Source: an uncultured Pseudomonadota bacterium
GTDB lineage: Bacteria > Pseudomonadota > Gammaproteobacteria > Burkholderiales > Rhodocyclaceae
Direction: 5' to 3'
Assembly: GCA_903939665.1 (NCBI GenBank)
Contig: CAJAHZ010000334.1
Location: 1 to 10,372 of the forward strand
DNA length: 10,372 nucleotides
Within the stretch, counting starts at the first letter, position 1, and each line of letters starts with the position of its first letter. The position numbers and the translations under genes are program-made. Shown in pieces: positions 1 to 6,650 of the stretch. The notes beneath the pieces are model-generated. The model was not told the origin of the DNA and searched no databases. It saw nothing but the letters and a program-made list of their open reading frames with translations.

Positions 1-609
1 CGAAAGCCATTTTTTTGGCTCTTGTGGGCGATTTTTTTTGTCGGCGCGGGCGCTGGCTTGATGGTCATCGGCAGCATTGCTGGCATGGCCAAAACAAGCA
101 TGGGGGAAAACGCATTTGTCGCCGTTGCCATTCTGGCAATCGGGAATGCTGGCGGCAGAGTCTTGGCCGGTGTGCTATCCGACCGGGTCGGTAGAAAGCG
201 GGCGCTCTTCGCCGTATTTCTGTTTCAGGCAATTTTGATGTTCGCTGCCATCCCGGTAACCTCCACCGCAACGACGATCCCCTCAGTCGTTGTTCTGCTG
301 GCGGCGCTCATCGGCTTTAATTACGGGGCCAACCTCGCATTGTTTCCGTCTTATGCAAAGGATCTGTGGGGCATGAAGCATTTCGGAGTGAACTATGGTG
401 TGATGTTCACTGCTTGGGGTGTTGGTGGCCTTGTCATGAGCCGCCTCTCCGAGACGCTAGTAGCGAGAACTGGTTCCTTCCAGGCATCATTCGCCGCCGC
501 CGGGTGCTTGCTTCTGGCGGGCTCCGTGATCATCTTGCTGATGCGGGATAAAAAGGAGGAGATGCGCCAAGCATTACGGCGCCAGAAAGCAAAGGACGCA
601 TTGGAGTAA
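1..609 (+). CDS. MFS transporter, oxalate/formate antiporter (OFA)-like, C-terminal half (5' partial)
   Basis: The reading frame is open from base 1 to a TAA at 607-609, so only the last 202 residues are present and the start lies outside the window. About six hydrophobic segments are visible (roughly residues 5-27, 38-56, 68-88, 92-112, 128-148 and 160-181), matching TM7-12 of a 12-helix major facilitator. The loop after the second segment carries the family signature GVLSDRVGRKR (residues 57-67). A later stretch, KHFGVNYGVMFTAWGVGG (126-143), resembles the conserved region of OFA-type carriers, which exchange or take up small carboxylates such as oxalate, formate or lactate. The protein ends in a charged cytoplasmic tail. 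The substrate cannot be read from the sequence. It is followed by 234 non-coding bases, so it is probably not part of the nir operon. MFS membership is secure; the OFA subfamily is likely. Confidence 0.85.
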   Translation, partial: RKPFFWLLWAIFFVGAGAGLMVIGSIAGMAKTSMGENAFVAVAILAIGNAGGRVLAGVLSDRVGRKRALFAVFLFQAILMFAAIPVTSTATTIPSVVVLLAALIGFNYGANLALFPSYAKDLWGMKHFGVNYGVMFTAWGVGGLVMSRLSETLVARTGSFQASFAAAGCLLLAGSVIILLMRDKKEEMRQALRRQKAKDALE

Positions 610-610
610 A

Positions 611-624
611 ACTTGGCTCCAAGT
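611..624. repeat. Short palindrome just after the MFS stop codon
   Basis: ACTTGG (611-616) and CCAAGT (619-624) are perfect inverted copies two bases apart, starting two bases after the MFS stop. No T-run follows, so it does not look like an intrinsic terminator. It may be an mRNA 3'-end structure or chance. Confidence 0.3.
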
Positions 625-759
625 GGAACCGGATTTGGTGGGTGTAATTAGTCAGGGGCCGGATGGCTGCTATGCTCAGGCGAACGGGTGATTTTCGGTT
701 GAAATAATGGCTTTTCGGGGGGCAAGTCACGTCGGGGCGTTACCGATCATGCGAATCGT

Positions 760-773
760 TTGACGCAAGCCAA
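760..773 (+). promoter_or_regulatory. Candidate FNR/DNR-type box with -10 element upstream of nirF
   Basis: TTGACGCAAGCCAA fits the relaxed FNR/DNR pattern TTGAY-N4-RYCAA and matches 7 of the 10 defined bases of TTGAT-N4-ATCAA. Its centre is 766.5. A -10-like hexamer CATACT (4 of 6 matches to TATAAT) lies at 796-801. This would place transcription start near 808 and the box at about -41.5, the classical activating position for FNR-family regulators. Oxygen- or NO-responsive control is expected for nir genes in denitrifiers. The match is degenerate, so this is a candidate only. Confidence 0.4.
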
Positions 774-813
774 AGCATTTTCATCGTAGGCCGCGCATAC
801 TTCGGCTTGCGTC
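762..813. repeat. 10-bp perfect inverted repeat in the nirF leader region
   Basis: GACGCAAGCC (762-771) and GGCTTGCGTC (804-813) are perfect inverted copies separated by 32 bases. The left arm overlaps the candidate FNR/DNR box and the right arm lies at the predicted transcription start. It could be a pair of operator half-sites, bind a regulator that loops DNA, or be incidental. A one-mismatch copy of the decamer lies upstream of the truncated cyanophycin synthetase gene at 8893-8902. Confidence 0.4.
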
Positions 814-843
814 GTTTCTGTTAGGGTTTTTTCGAGATGTTTC

Positions 844-2007
844 ATGCTTAAATTCATTGCCCTGCTGTCCGTTGCATTTCTCTCCGCTTGCGCTGCGCCG
901 CAATTACGCGGTACCGGCGACCTCGGTCTGGTGATCGAGCGTGCCAGCGGGCATCTGACTCTGGTCGATACCAGCAAGCGCGCGCCCTATGCGCGTATTG
1001 AAGGGCTTGGCGATCTTTCGCATGCCTCGGCCGTCTATTCGCGCGACGGGCGCTATGCTTATATTTTCGGTCGCGATGGTGGGCTGACCAAGGTCGATTT
1101 GCTTGAAGCGCGCATCGTCAAGCGCGTGATGCAGGCCGGCAACTCGATCGGTGGCTCGATTTCGCAGGATGGACGCATTGTTGTTGCGCAAAACTACACG
1201 CCGGGCGGTATCAAGGCGTTTGACGCCGAAACGCTCGAACTGCTCTCCGAGGTGCCTGCCGAATACGCGCCGGGCAAGTTTTCGAAAGTGGTCGGTTTGG
1301 CCGATCTGTCGGGCAACCGCTTTGGCTATGCGCTGTTCGATGGCGGCGAAATCTGGGTGAGCGACTTCTCCGACCCGCGGCAGCCGAAAACGCAGCGCTA
1401 TCCCGCGGGCTTGCAGCCCTACGACGGCCTGGTGACACCCGATGGGCGCTTCTATCTGGCCGGGCTGTTCGGCGAGGATGGTGTTGCGCTGCTCGACACC
1501 TGGCTGCCTGAGCAGGGGACGCGCAAGATTCTGGAAAATTACGGACGCGGGCAGGAGAAACTGCCAGTGTTCAAGATGCCGCATTTGCGTGGCTGGTCGG
1601 TGGCGCAGGGGCATGCCTACCTGCCGGCGATCGGCCGGCACGAGGTGCTGGTGGTCGATACCGACAACTGGCGCGAGGTCGGGCGGATCAAGGTTAAGGG
1701 GCAGCCGGTGTTTGTCATGGCGCGGCCCGATGGGCGACAGATTTGGGTGAATTACGCTTTCCCCGATAATTCGTGGATCGAGGTGATTGATACCTTGACC
1801 GGCAAAATTATCAAGACGCTGGAGCCCGGCAAGGCCATTCTGCACCTGGAATTCACGCCGCGCGGTGAGCATGTGTGGCTTTCGGCGCGTGACGACAACA
1901 AGGTGCTGATCTACGATACGGCGACGTTCGCCAAGGTTGGCGAGTTTGCCGCACAGGCACCGAGCGGCATTTTCTTCACCAGCCGTGCAAACAGGACGGG
2001 ATTTTAA
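844..2007 (+). CDS. nirF: NirF, heme d1 biosynthesis lipoprotein
   Basis: NirF is needed for heme d1 formation, the cofactor of cytochrome cd1 nitrite reductase. Published work on the family places it in the periplasm as a beta-propeller protein that binds late d1 intermediates. Its exact chemistry has been debated. The 387-residue product starts with a short lipoprotein signal peptide: MLKF, a hydrophobic core, then the lipobox LSAC with the acylated Cys at residue 16. Alanine follows the Cys, so there is no Asp inner-membrane retention signal. The rest is made of repeated beta-propeller blades, for example SRDGRYAYIFGRDGGLTKVD near residues 66-85 and ARPDGRQIWVNYAFPDNSWI near 293-312. ATG at 844 is chosen because it begins the signal peptide; a weak GAG at 834-836 lies 7 bases upstream. 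It is the first gene of the nir operon, with nirDL starting 5 bases after its stop. Confidence 0.93.
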   Translation: MLKFIALLSVAFLSACAAPQLRGTGDLGLVIERASGHLTLVDTSKRAPYARIEGLGDLSHASAVYSRDGRYAYIFGRDGGLTKVDLLEARIVKRVMQAGNSIGGSISQDGRIVVAQNYTPGGIKAFDAETLELLSEVPAEYAPGKFSKVVGLADLSGNRFGYALFDGGEIWVSDFSDPRQPKTQRYPAGLQPYDGLVTPDGRFYLAGLFGEDGVALLDTWLPEQGTRKILENYGRGQEKLPVFKMPHLRGWSVAQGHAYLPAIGRHEVLVVDTDNWREVGRIKVKGQPVFVMARPDGRQIWVNYAFPDNSWIEVIDTLTGKIIKTLEPGKAILHLEFTPRGEHVWLSARDDNKVLIYDTATFAKVGEFAAQAPSGIFFTSRANRTGF

Positions 2008-2012
2008 TCGAC

Positions 2013-2990
2013 ATGGACGAAGCGCTCGACTTTCATCTGCTCAACGATTTTCAGCGGAACTTCCCGCTCTGTTCGGCGCCGTTTGCCGAACTCGCGGCCA
2101 AGCTTGGCGTCGCCGAAAGTGTCGTGTTGCGCATGCTTGAGCAACTGCGTCGCGAAGGCAAGATCTCTCGCGTCGGCGCCGTCTTCGCGCCGAAGCGCAT
2201 TGGCGCCAGCACGCTGGCCGCGATGGCGGTGCCGCCGGAGAAGCTCGGTATCGTTGCCGAAGCGGTGAATCGTTTTCCCGAGGTCAATCACAACTACGAG
2301 CGCGAGCATCGCTACAACTTGTGGTTTGTCGTGACCGCCGGATCGGAAGGGCGCTTGCAAGCGGCGCTGGGCGCCATCGAGTTGGCCGCCGGTTATCCGA
2401 TTCTCAAGCTGCCTCTGGTGCAGGAGTACCATATCGATCTCGGGTTTTCGTTGAACGGGAAAGGTGAGAAGCAGCCGCCGAACAAGGCGCACGCAACGCC
2501 ATTTGCCCCGCCAACGCCGCTGGATGAGCTGGAGCGCCGTCTGGTGATGGCTTTGCAGGAAGGCCTGCCGCTTTTCATCCGCCCGTTTCAGGTGCTGGCC
2601 AGTCGCGTCGGCTGCGACGAGAGCGAAGTGCTCGAGCGCATCCGTCGCTGGTGTGCCGACGGCATCATCAAGCGCTTTGGCGTTGTTGTGCGCCATCACG
2701 AGCTCGGTTATACGGCCAACGCCATGCTCGTCCAGGACATTCCGGATGAAGAGGTCGCCCGCCTTGGTGAAATACTGGCGCGCGAAGCCGGCGTGACGCT
2801 GTGCTATCAGCGCCCGCGCGTGTTGCCCGATTGGCCGTACAACCTTTTTTGCATGATTCACGGTCAGGTACGTGAGGAAGTTGAAGCAAAAATCGCCGAA
2901 CTGCGCAGCCGTCTGAAACTCTCCGATTACGCCTGTGACACGCTGTTTTCTCTGACCCGGTTCAAGCAGACCGGCGCCCGCTATGCGTGA
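2013..2990 (+). CDS. nirDL: NirDL, fused siroheme decarboxylase subunits
   Basis: This protein is part of siroheme decarboxylase, which removes the acetate carboxyls at C12 and C18 of siroheme to give 12,18-didecarboxysiroheme on the way to heme d1. The 325 residues are two Lrp/AsnC-like units in tandem. The NirD unit (about 1-145) has a winged-helix region at 9-50, the motif NHNYERE at 92-98 followed by YNLWFV, and ends in EYHIDLGF (138-145). A polar, proline-rich linker (146-169) joins the NirL unit (170-325), with RFGVVVRHHELGY at 221-233, CYQRPR at 264-269 and WPYNLF at 274-279. Natural NirD-NirL fusions are known in other denitrifiers such as Paracoccus. Despite the regulator-like fold it is an enzyme, not a transcription factor. 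It starts 5 bases after nirF and overlaps nirG by 8 bases, so translation is probably coupled. Confidence 0.93.
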   Translation: MDEALDFHLLNDFQRNFPLCSAPFAELAAKLGVAESVVLRMLEQLRREGKISRVGAVFAPKRIGASTLAAMAVPPEKLGIVAEAVNRFPEVNHNYEREHRYNLWFVVTAGSEGRLQAALGAIELAAGYPILKLPLVQEYHIDLGFSLNGKGEKQPPNKAHATPFAPPTPLDELERRLVMALQEGLPLFIRPFQVLASRVGCDESEVLERIRRWCADGIIKRFGVVVRHHELGYTANAMLVQDIPDEEVARLGEILAREAGVTLCYQRPRVLPDWPYNLFCMIHGQVREEVEAKIAELRSRLKLSDYACDTLFSLTRFKQTGARYA

Positions 2991-3462
2991 GGCGGCGTCG
3001 ATCGACGCGCTTGATCGCGCGATCATCGACCGTCTGCAGGGCGATTTTCCGATCAGCGAGTGCCCGTATGCCGAAGCCGCAGCAGCGCTTGGCATCGACG
3101 AAGGTGAGTTGATCGCGCGCTTGCAGCGTTTGCTCGATACGCGCGTGCTCACCCGTTTCGGTCCGATGTTTCAGGTGGAACGCATGGGCGGCTCCTTCGT
3201 CCTCGCGGCGATGCGTGTGCCGGATGCGGAGTGGGAGCACGTTGTCGAGGCCGTCAATGCTTTTCCCGAAGTGGCGCATAACTACCGCCGGGAGAGCAGC
3301 CAGAACTGTGATTTCAACATGTGGTTCGTGCTCGCCACCGAGAAGCCGGATGGCATCGAGCAGGCCGTGCAGAAGATCGAGGCGGCCACGGGCTTGTCTG
3401 TTTTTCCCTTCCCCAAGTTGAAGGAATATTTCGTCGAGATGAAGCTTGAGGTGCGTACGTGA
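2983..3462 (+). CDS. nirG: NirG, siroheme decarboxylase subunit
   Basis: This is a 159-residue Lrp/AsnC-like siroheme decarboxylase subunit of heme d1 synthesis, acting in the cytoplasm with NirH and NirDL. An N-terminal helix-turn-helix region (about 8-58) is followed by RFGPMFQVERMGG (58-70) and the motif AHNYRRE (98-104), then NMWFVLA (112-118). The C-terminal end KLKEYFVEMKLEV closes the RAM-like domain. The HNYxRE...NxWFV arrangement matches the NirD half of NirDL and differs from NirL and NirH, which supports NirG over NirH. The ATG at 2983 lies within the end of nirDL (8-base overlap), and the stop overlaps the nirH start, so expression as one transcript with coupled translation is expected. 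Confidence 0.9.
   Translation: MREAASIDALDRAIIDRLQGDFPISECPYAEAAAALGIDEGELIARLQRLLDTRVLTRFGPMFQVERMGGSFVLAAMRVPDAEWEHVVEAVNAFPEVAHNYRRESSQNCDFNMWFVLATEKPDGIEQAVQKIEAATGLSVFPFPKLKEYFVEMKLEVRT
3448..3451 (+). promoter_or_regulatory. Ribosome binding site for nirH supporting a GTG start
   Basis: GAGG at 3448-3451, inside the end of nirG, lies 7 bases before the GTG at 3459. This spacing supports GTG as the nirH start, forming a 4-base GTGA overlap with the nirG stop. Confidence 0.6.
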
Positions 3463-3944
3463 ACAAGGCCACCGACGATATTGATCGCCGTCTTGTCCTC
3501 GCCACGCAAAGTGGCTTGCCGCTAGTGCCGCGTCCCTATGATGAGCTTGGCGCGCAACTGGGCATCCCGGCGGCAGAGGTCATGGCGCGGCTGGCGAGCA
3601 TGCTGGCGAGTGGCGTCATTCGCCGTATTGGTGCCGTGCCCAATCACTACGCCATTGGCTACACGGCAAATGGCATGAGCGTTTGGGACGTACCCGATGA
3701 GCGTATCGATGAGTTGGGCGCACGGGTCGGCGCGCTTGATTTTGTGACGCACTGCTATCACCGGCCACGCAAATTGCCGGAGTGGCCGTATAGCCTGTTC
3801 GCCATGGTGCATGGTACTTCGCGTGAAGAAGTGCTGGCCAAGGTGGCGCAGATCGCCGAGTTGCTCGGCAGTGATTGCCGGGCGCACGACGTTTTGTTTT
3901 CGACGCAGATTCTCAAAAAAACCGGATTGCGCATCGGCGCCTGA
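3459..3944 (+). CDS. nirH: NirH, siroheme decarboxylase subunit
   Basis: The fourth siroheme decarboxylase unit has 161 residues with the Lrp/AsnC-like fold. The helix-turn-helix region spans about 6-56, followed by RRIGAVPNHYAIGYTANGM (55-73). The signature CYHRPR (99-104), LPEWPYSLF (106-114) and MVHG (116-119) is nearly identical to the corresponding part of the NirL half of NirDL. The protein is therefore the NirL-type partner of NirG. It acts in the cytoplasm on siroheme. The start is GTG, chosen from the preceding GAGG and the family length; it overlaps the nirG stop by 4 bases. It is the last gene of the operon here: a strong terminator begins 18 bases after its stop, and no nirJ, nirE or nirN follows. 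Confidence 0.9.
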   Translation: MNKATDDIDRRLVLATQSGLPLVPRPYDELGAQLGIPAAEVMARLASMLASGVIRRIGAVPNHYAIGYTANGMSVWDVPDERIDELGARVGALDFVTHCYHRPRKLPEWPYSLFAMVHGTSREEVLAKVAQIAELLGSDCRAHDVLFSTQILKKTGLRIGA

Positions 3945-3961
3945 CGTCTTTTGCCAGCCAT

Positions 3962-3998
3962 AAAAAAGCCCCGTCGTTTTTGCGTCGGGGCTTTTTTT
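3962..3998. terminator. Bidirectional intrinsic terminator between nirH and cphA
   Basis: A 12-bp perfect stem pairs AAAAAAGCCCCG (3962-3973) with CGGGGCTTTTTT (3986-3997), and the loop 3974-3985 can pair two more bases. A T-run follows the GC-rich stem on the plus strand. The A-run on the other arm gives a T-run on the minus strand. It can therefore end both the nir operon and the convergent cphA operon, which stop 17 bases before it and 10 bases after it. Confidence 0.92.
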
Positions 3999-4008
3999 AC
4001 GCTTCGGG

Positions 4009-6582
4009 TCAGCCTTCGGCGACCCGCTTGGCAATGTGCGCCAGCGCTTCTTCCACCTGGTCGATAAGGATCAGGCATAGATCGCCGGCCTGCAGGCTGG
4101 CCAGCGCGGCATCGATGGCTGTGAATTCGCCGTGGATTTCCTTGATTTCCTTGGTGCGCGTGGCATTTTTCAGGCCAAGTTGCAGTAGTGCGAGCACTTC
4201 GCCATCGGCGCGTCCGCGCTGGCATTGGTCTTCATAGAGTACGACCTGGTCGAAAGCGTCACCGATGATCTCGGTTTGCTGCCGGATGTCTTCGTCACGT
4301 CGGTCACCGGCGCCGCTGATCACCACGCAACGGCGTTTGGCCGGCATGTTGTCGATGGCGCTGACCAGTGCCTTGATCGCGTCTGGGTTGTGTCCGTAGT
4401 CGGCAATCAGTGTGGCGCCGCGGTAGTTGAACAGGTTGAAGCGTCCGGGGGCGCTTTGCGCGTCGTTAACAAAGCTGGCGAGGCCCGCGCGGATGATCGC
4501 CCAGTCGATGCCCAAAGCCCAGCCGGCGCCAGCGGCGGCCATGGCATTTTCGATCTGGAAACCGATGGCGCCGTTCTGGGTGACGGGGATTTCGGCCAGT
4601 GCGATGCGCTGCTCGAAGCTGCCCTCGCAGGCGACGATGGCGTCGCCATCATGATAAATCACGCGTTTGCCCTGCGCGCGGTGCATGGCCATCACCGGAT
4701 GCTTGCGGTCGCAGGCAAAGAAGGTGACCTTGCCGGGGCAGGCGTCAGCCATGCGTACGACCATCGGGTCGGCTGCATTAAGAACGGCGACGCCAGTGTC
4801 CGGTATGACGTTGCGCACAATGACGCGTTTCACCACGGCCAGATCCTCGACCGTGCTGATGTACGAGAGACCAAGGTGATCGCCCATGCCGATGTTGGTG
4901 ACGACCGCAACATTGCAGTGGTCAAAACCAAGGCCTTCGCGCAAGACACCGCCGCGTGCGGTTTCGAGCACAGCGGCGTCGACGTCGGGGTGGAGCAGCA
5001 CATTCTTGGCGCTTTTCGGGCCGCTGCAGTCGCCGGTGTCAATGCGCTGCCCTTCGATGTAGACGCCGTCGGTGCTGGTCATGCCGACCCGCAGGCCATG
5101 GCGACCGAGAATGCTGGCAATCAGGCGAACCGTCGTCGTCTTGCCGTTGGTGCCGGCGACGGCGATCAGCGGGATACGTGCATCGTCGCCATCGGCAAAC
5201 ATGTTCGCGATGATTGCTTCGCCAACCGCACGGCCCTTGCCGAATGACGGCTGCAGATGCATGCGCAGGCCGGGTGCGGCGTTCAGTTCGACAATGCCGC
5301 CACCCTGGTCTTCAAGCGGTTTGAGTACGCTGTCGCAGACCACGTCTACGCCGGCAATATCGAGGCCGATGGTTTGCGCGGCAGCGACGGCGCGCGCGGC
5401 AAAGTCGGGGTGGACGTCATCGGTGACGTCGGTCGCCGTGCCGCCGGTCGACAGGTTGGCATTGTTGCGCAGGATGACACGGGTGCCGCGCGCCGGTATG
5501 GAGTCGGCGGTCAGCCCCTCGGTTGCCAAGCGGGCAAGGGCAATGTCGTCGAAGCGAATTTTGGTTAGCGAAGTTGCGTGCCCGACGCCGCGTCGCGGGT
5601 CGCTATTGACCAGTTCGACGAGCTCGCGGACGCTACGCACACCATCGCCAATCACCGTTGGCGGTTCGCGCCGCGCGGCAGCAACCAGTTTGTTGCCGAT
5701 GACCAGCAGGCGGTAGTCATGGCCGGGGATATAGCGCTCGACGAGCACTTCGTCGCTGACTTCGACTGCCACCGCGTAAGCGCCTTCGACTTGCTCGCGG
5801 GTGAGCAGATTGACGGCGACGCCTTTGCCCTGATTGCCATCCTGCGGTTTGACGACAACCGCACCGCCAATCTCACAGGCGGCGGCCCAAGCGTCTGCCG
5901 CATTCAGTACCGGGCGGCCGACCGGCACCGGGACGCCTGCCGCGTGCAGCAGGGTCTTGGTCAGTTCCTTGTCCTGCGCGATCGCCTCGGCAACGGCGCT
6001 GGTCTGGTCGGTCTCGGCGGCCTGGATACGGCGCTGCTTGCTACCCCAGCCGAACTGCACCATGCTGCCTTCGGTCAGGCGGCGGTAGGGAATATTACGC
6101 GCCACTGCGGCGTAAACGATGGAGCCGGTGCTTGGTCCGAGGCGTACGTCTTCGTCGAGTTCACGCAGGCGCCGCAGCGCATCGGCAAGGTCAAATGGCT
6201 GGTCATCGACCGCAGCACGGCACAGCGCTTCGGCGAGTTCGAAAGCGAGCCGCCCAACCGCCTCTTCGCTATATTCGGCGATCACTTGATAGGTGCCGGC
6301 CTCCAGTGTCGGCGCGGTGCGGCTGAAGGTCACCGGGCAGCCGGCCTGTGCCTGCAAACCGAGTGCGGCAAATTCCAGCGCATGCGCCATCGATACGGCC
6401 TCGTCATGGCCGGCTGGCTGGAGCATGGCGATTTCAGGGAAGCGTTCGCGCAGTCGTAGCTCGAAACCGGGAATGTCGCCAATGGTGCACTCGGCTTCGG
6501 TGCACGAGACAATCGCCTCAATCGCCGTATGCCGGCTCCACAGGTTGGGTCCGCGCAGTGCTCGAATACGTGATACTTCCAT
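4009..6582 (-). CDS. cphA: Cyanophycin synthetase, full length
   Basis: CphA makes cyanophycin, an insoluble poly-aspartate with arginine side chains, from Asp, Arg and ATP in the cytoplasm. The 857 residues show all three known domains. The N domain (about 1-160) begins with RALRGPNLWSRH. The ATP-grasp domain, which adds Asp, has the glycine-rich loop KPQDGNQGKGVAVN (245-258) and VELNAAPGLRMHL (431-443). The Mur-ligase-like domain, which adds Arg, has the P-loop AGTNGKTTT (476-484), ETARGGVLREGLG (540-552), VTNIGMGDHLG (561-571), and a complete C-terminal lobe from APGRFNLFNYRG (711-722) through ADYGHNPDA (727-735). GAGGAAA at 6589-6595 lies 6 bases upstream of the ATG and fixes the start. 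It is the last gene of the minus-strand block, 68 bases after the paralogue cphA'. Oddity: the N-domain motif that reads HxxEH in the paralogue is HALEF here (67-71). Confidence 0.96.
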   Translation of the reverse strand: MEVSRIRALRGPNLWSRHTAIEAIVSCTEAECTIGDIPGFELRLRERFPEIAMLQPAGHDEAVSMAHALEFAALGLQAQAGCPVTFSRTAPTLEAGTYQVIAEYSEEAVGRLAFELAEALCRAAVDDQPFDLADALRRLRELDEDVRLGPSTGSIVYAAVARNIPYRRLTEGSMVQFGWGSKQRRIQAAETDQTSAVAEAIAQDKELTKTLLHAAGVPVPVGRPVLNAADAWAAACEIGGAVVVKPQDGNQGKGVAVNLLTREQVEGAYAVAVEVSDEVLVERYIPGHDYRLLVIGNKLVAAARREPPTVIGDGVRSVRELVELVNSDPRRGVGHATSLTKIRFDDIALARLATEGLTADSIPARGTRVILRNNANLSTGGTATDVTDDVHPDFAARAVAAAQTIGLDIAGVDVVCDSVLKPLEDQGGGIVELNAAPGLRMHLQPSFGKGRAVGEAIIANMFADGDDARIPLIAVAGTNGKTTTVRLIASILGRHGLRVGMTSTDGVYIEGQRIDTGDCSGPKSAKNVLLHPDVDAAVLETARGGVLREGLGFDHCNVAVVTNIGMGDHLGLSYISTVEDLAVVKRVIVRNVIPDTGVAVLNAADPMVVRMADACPGKVTFFACDRKHPVMAMHRAQGKRVIYHDGDAIVACEGSFEQRIALAEIPVTQNGAIGFQIENAMAAAGAGWALGIDWAIIRAGLASFVNDAQSAPGRFNLFNYRGATLIADYGHNPDAIKALVSAIDNMPAKRRCVVISGAGDRRDEDIRQQTEIIGDAFDQVVLYEDQCQRGRADGEVLALLQLGLKNATRTKEIKEIHGEFTAIDAALASLQAGDLCLILIDQVEEALAHIAKRVAEG

Positions 6583-6611
6583 GAACAGTTTCCTCGTGTT
6601 TCTTACTCAGT

Positions 6612-6631
6612 ACGGACGTTTTGGCATCCGT
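6612..6631. other. Small imperfect hairpin in the cphA'-cphA gap
   Basis: On the minus strand ACGGATG and CGTCCGT pair over 7 positions, with one G-T wobble, around a 6-base loop, about 30 bases before the cphA start. No T-run follows. It might affect mRNA processing or translation between the two synthetase genes, but it is short enough to be chance. Confidence 0.25.
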
Positions 6632-6650
6632 GTGCAGACAGCGTTTCGTC

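Noticed and set aside
611..624. An intrinsic terminator for the MFS gene
   Set aside because: The palindrome is short with a 2-base centre, and there is no T-run after it.
904..3152. Long minus-strand open frames opposite nirF and nirDL (904-1872 and 2004-3152)
   Set aside because: They are shadows of the nir genes, with no recognisable domains. The second one crosses two nir genes.
2013..3944. Lrp/AsnC-type transcription regulators in place of NirDL, NirG and NirH
   Set aside because: The fold is shared, but the HNYxRE and CYxRPR-LPxWPY signatures, the tandem arrangement and the nirF neighbour identify siroheme decarboxylase subunits.
6583..6650. A frameshift or remnant C-lobe explaining the short CphA'
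   Set aside because: The 68 bases after the cphA' stop show nothing like the Mur-ligase C-lobe, and the rest of the Mur-like domain has its own substitutions. A fresh sequencing or mutational frameshift is unlikely.
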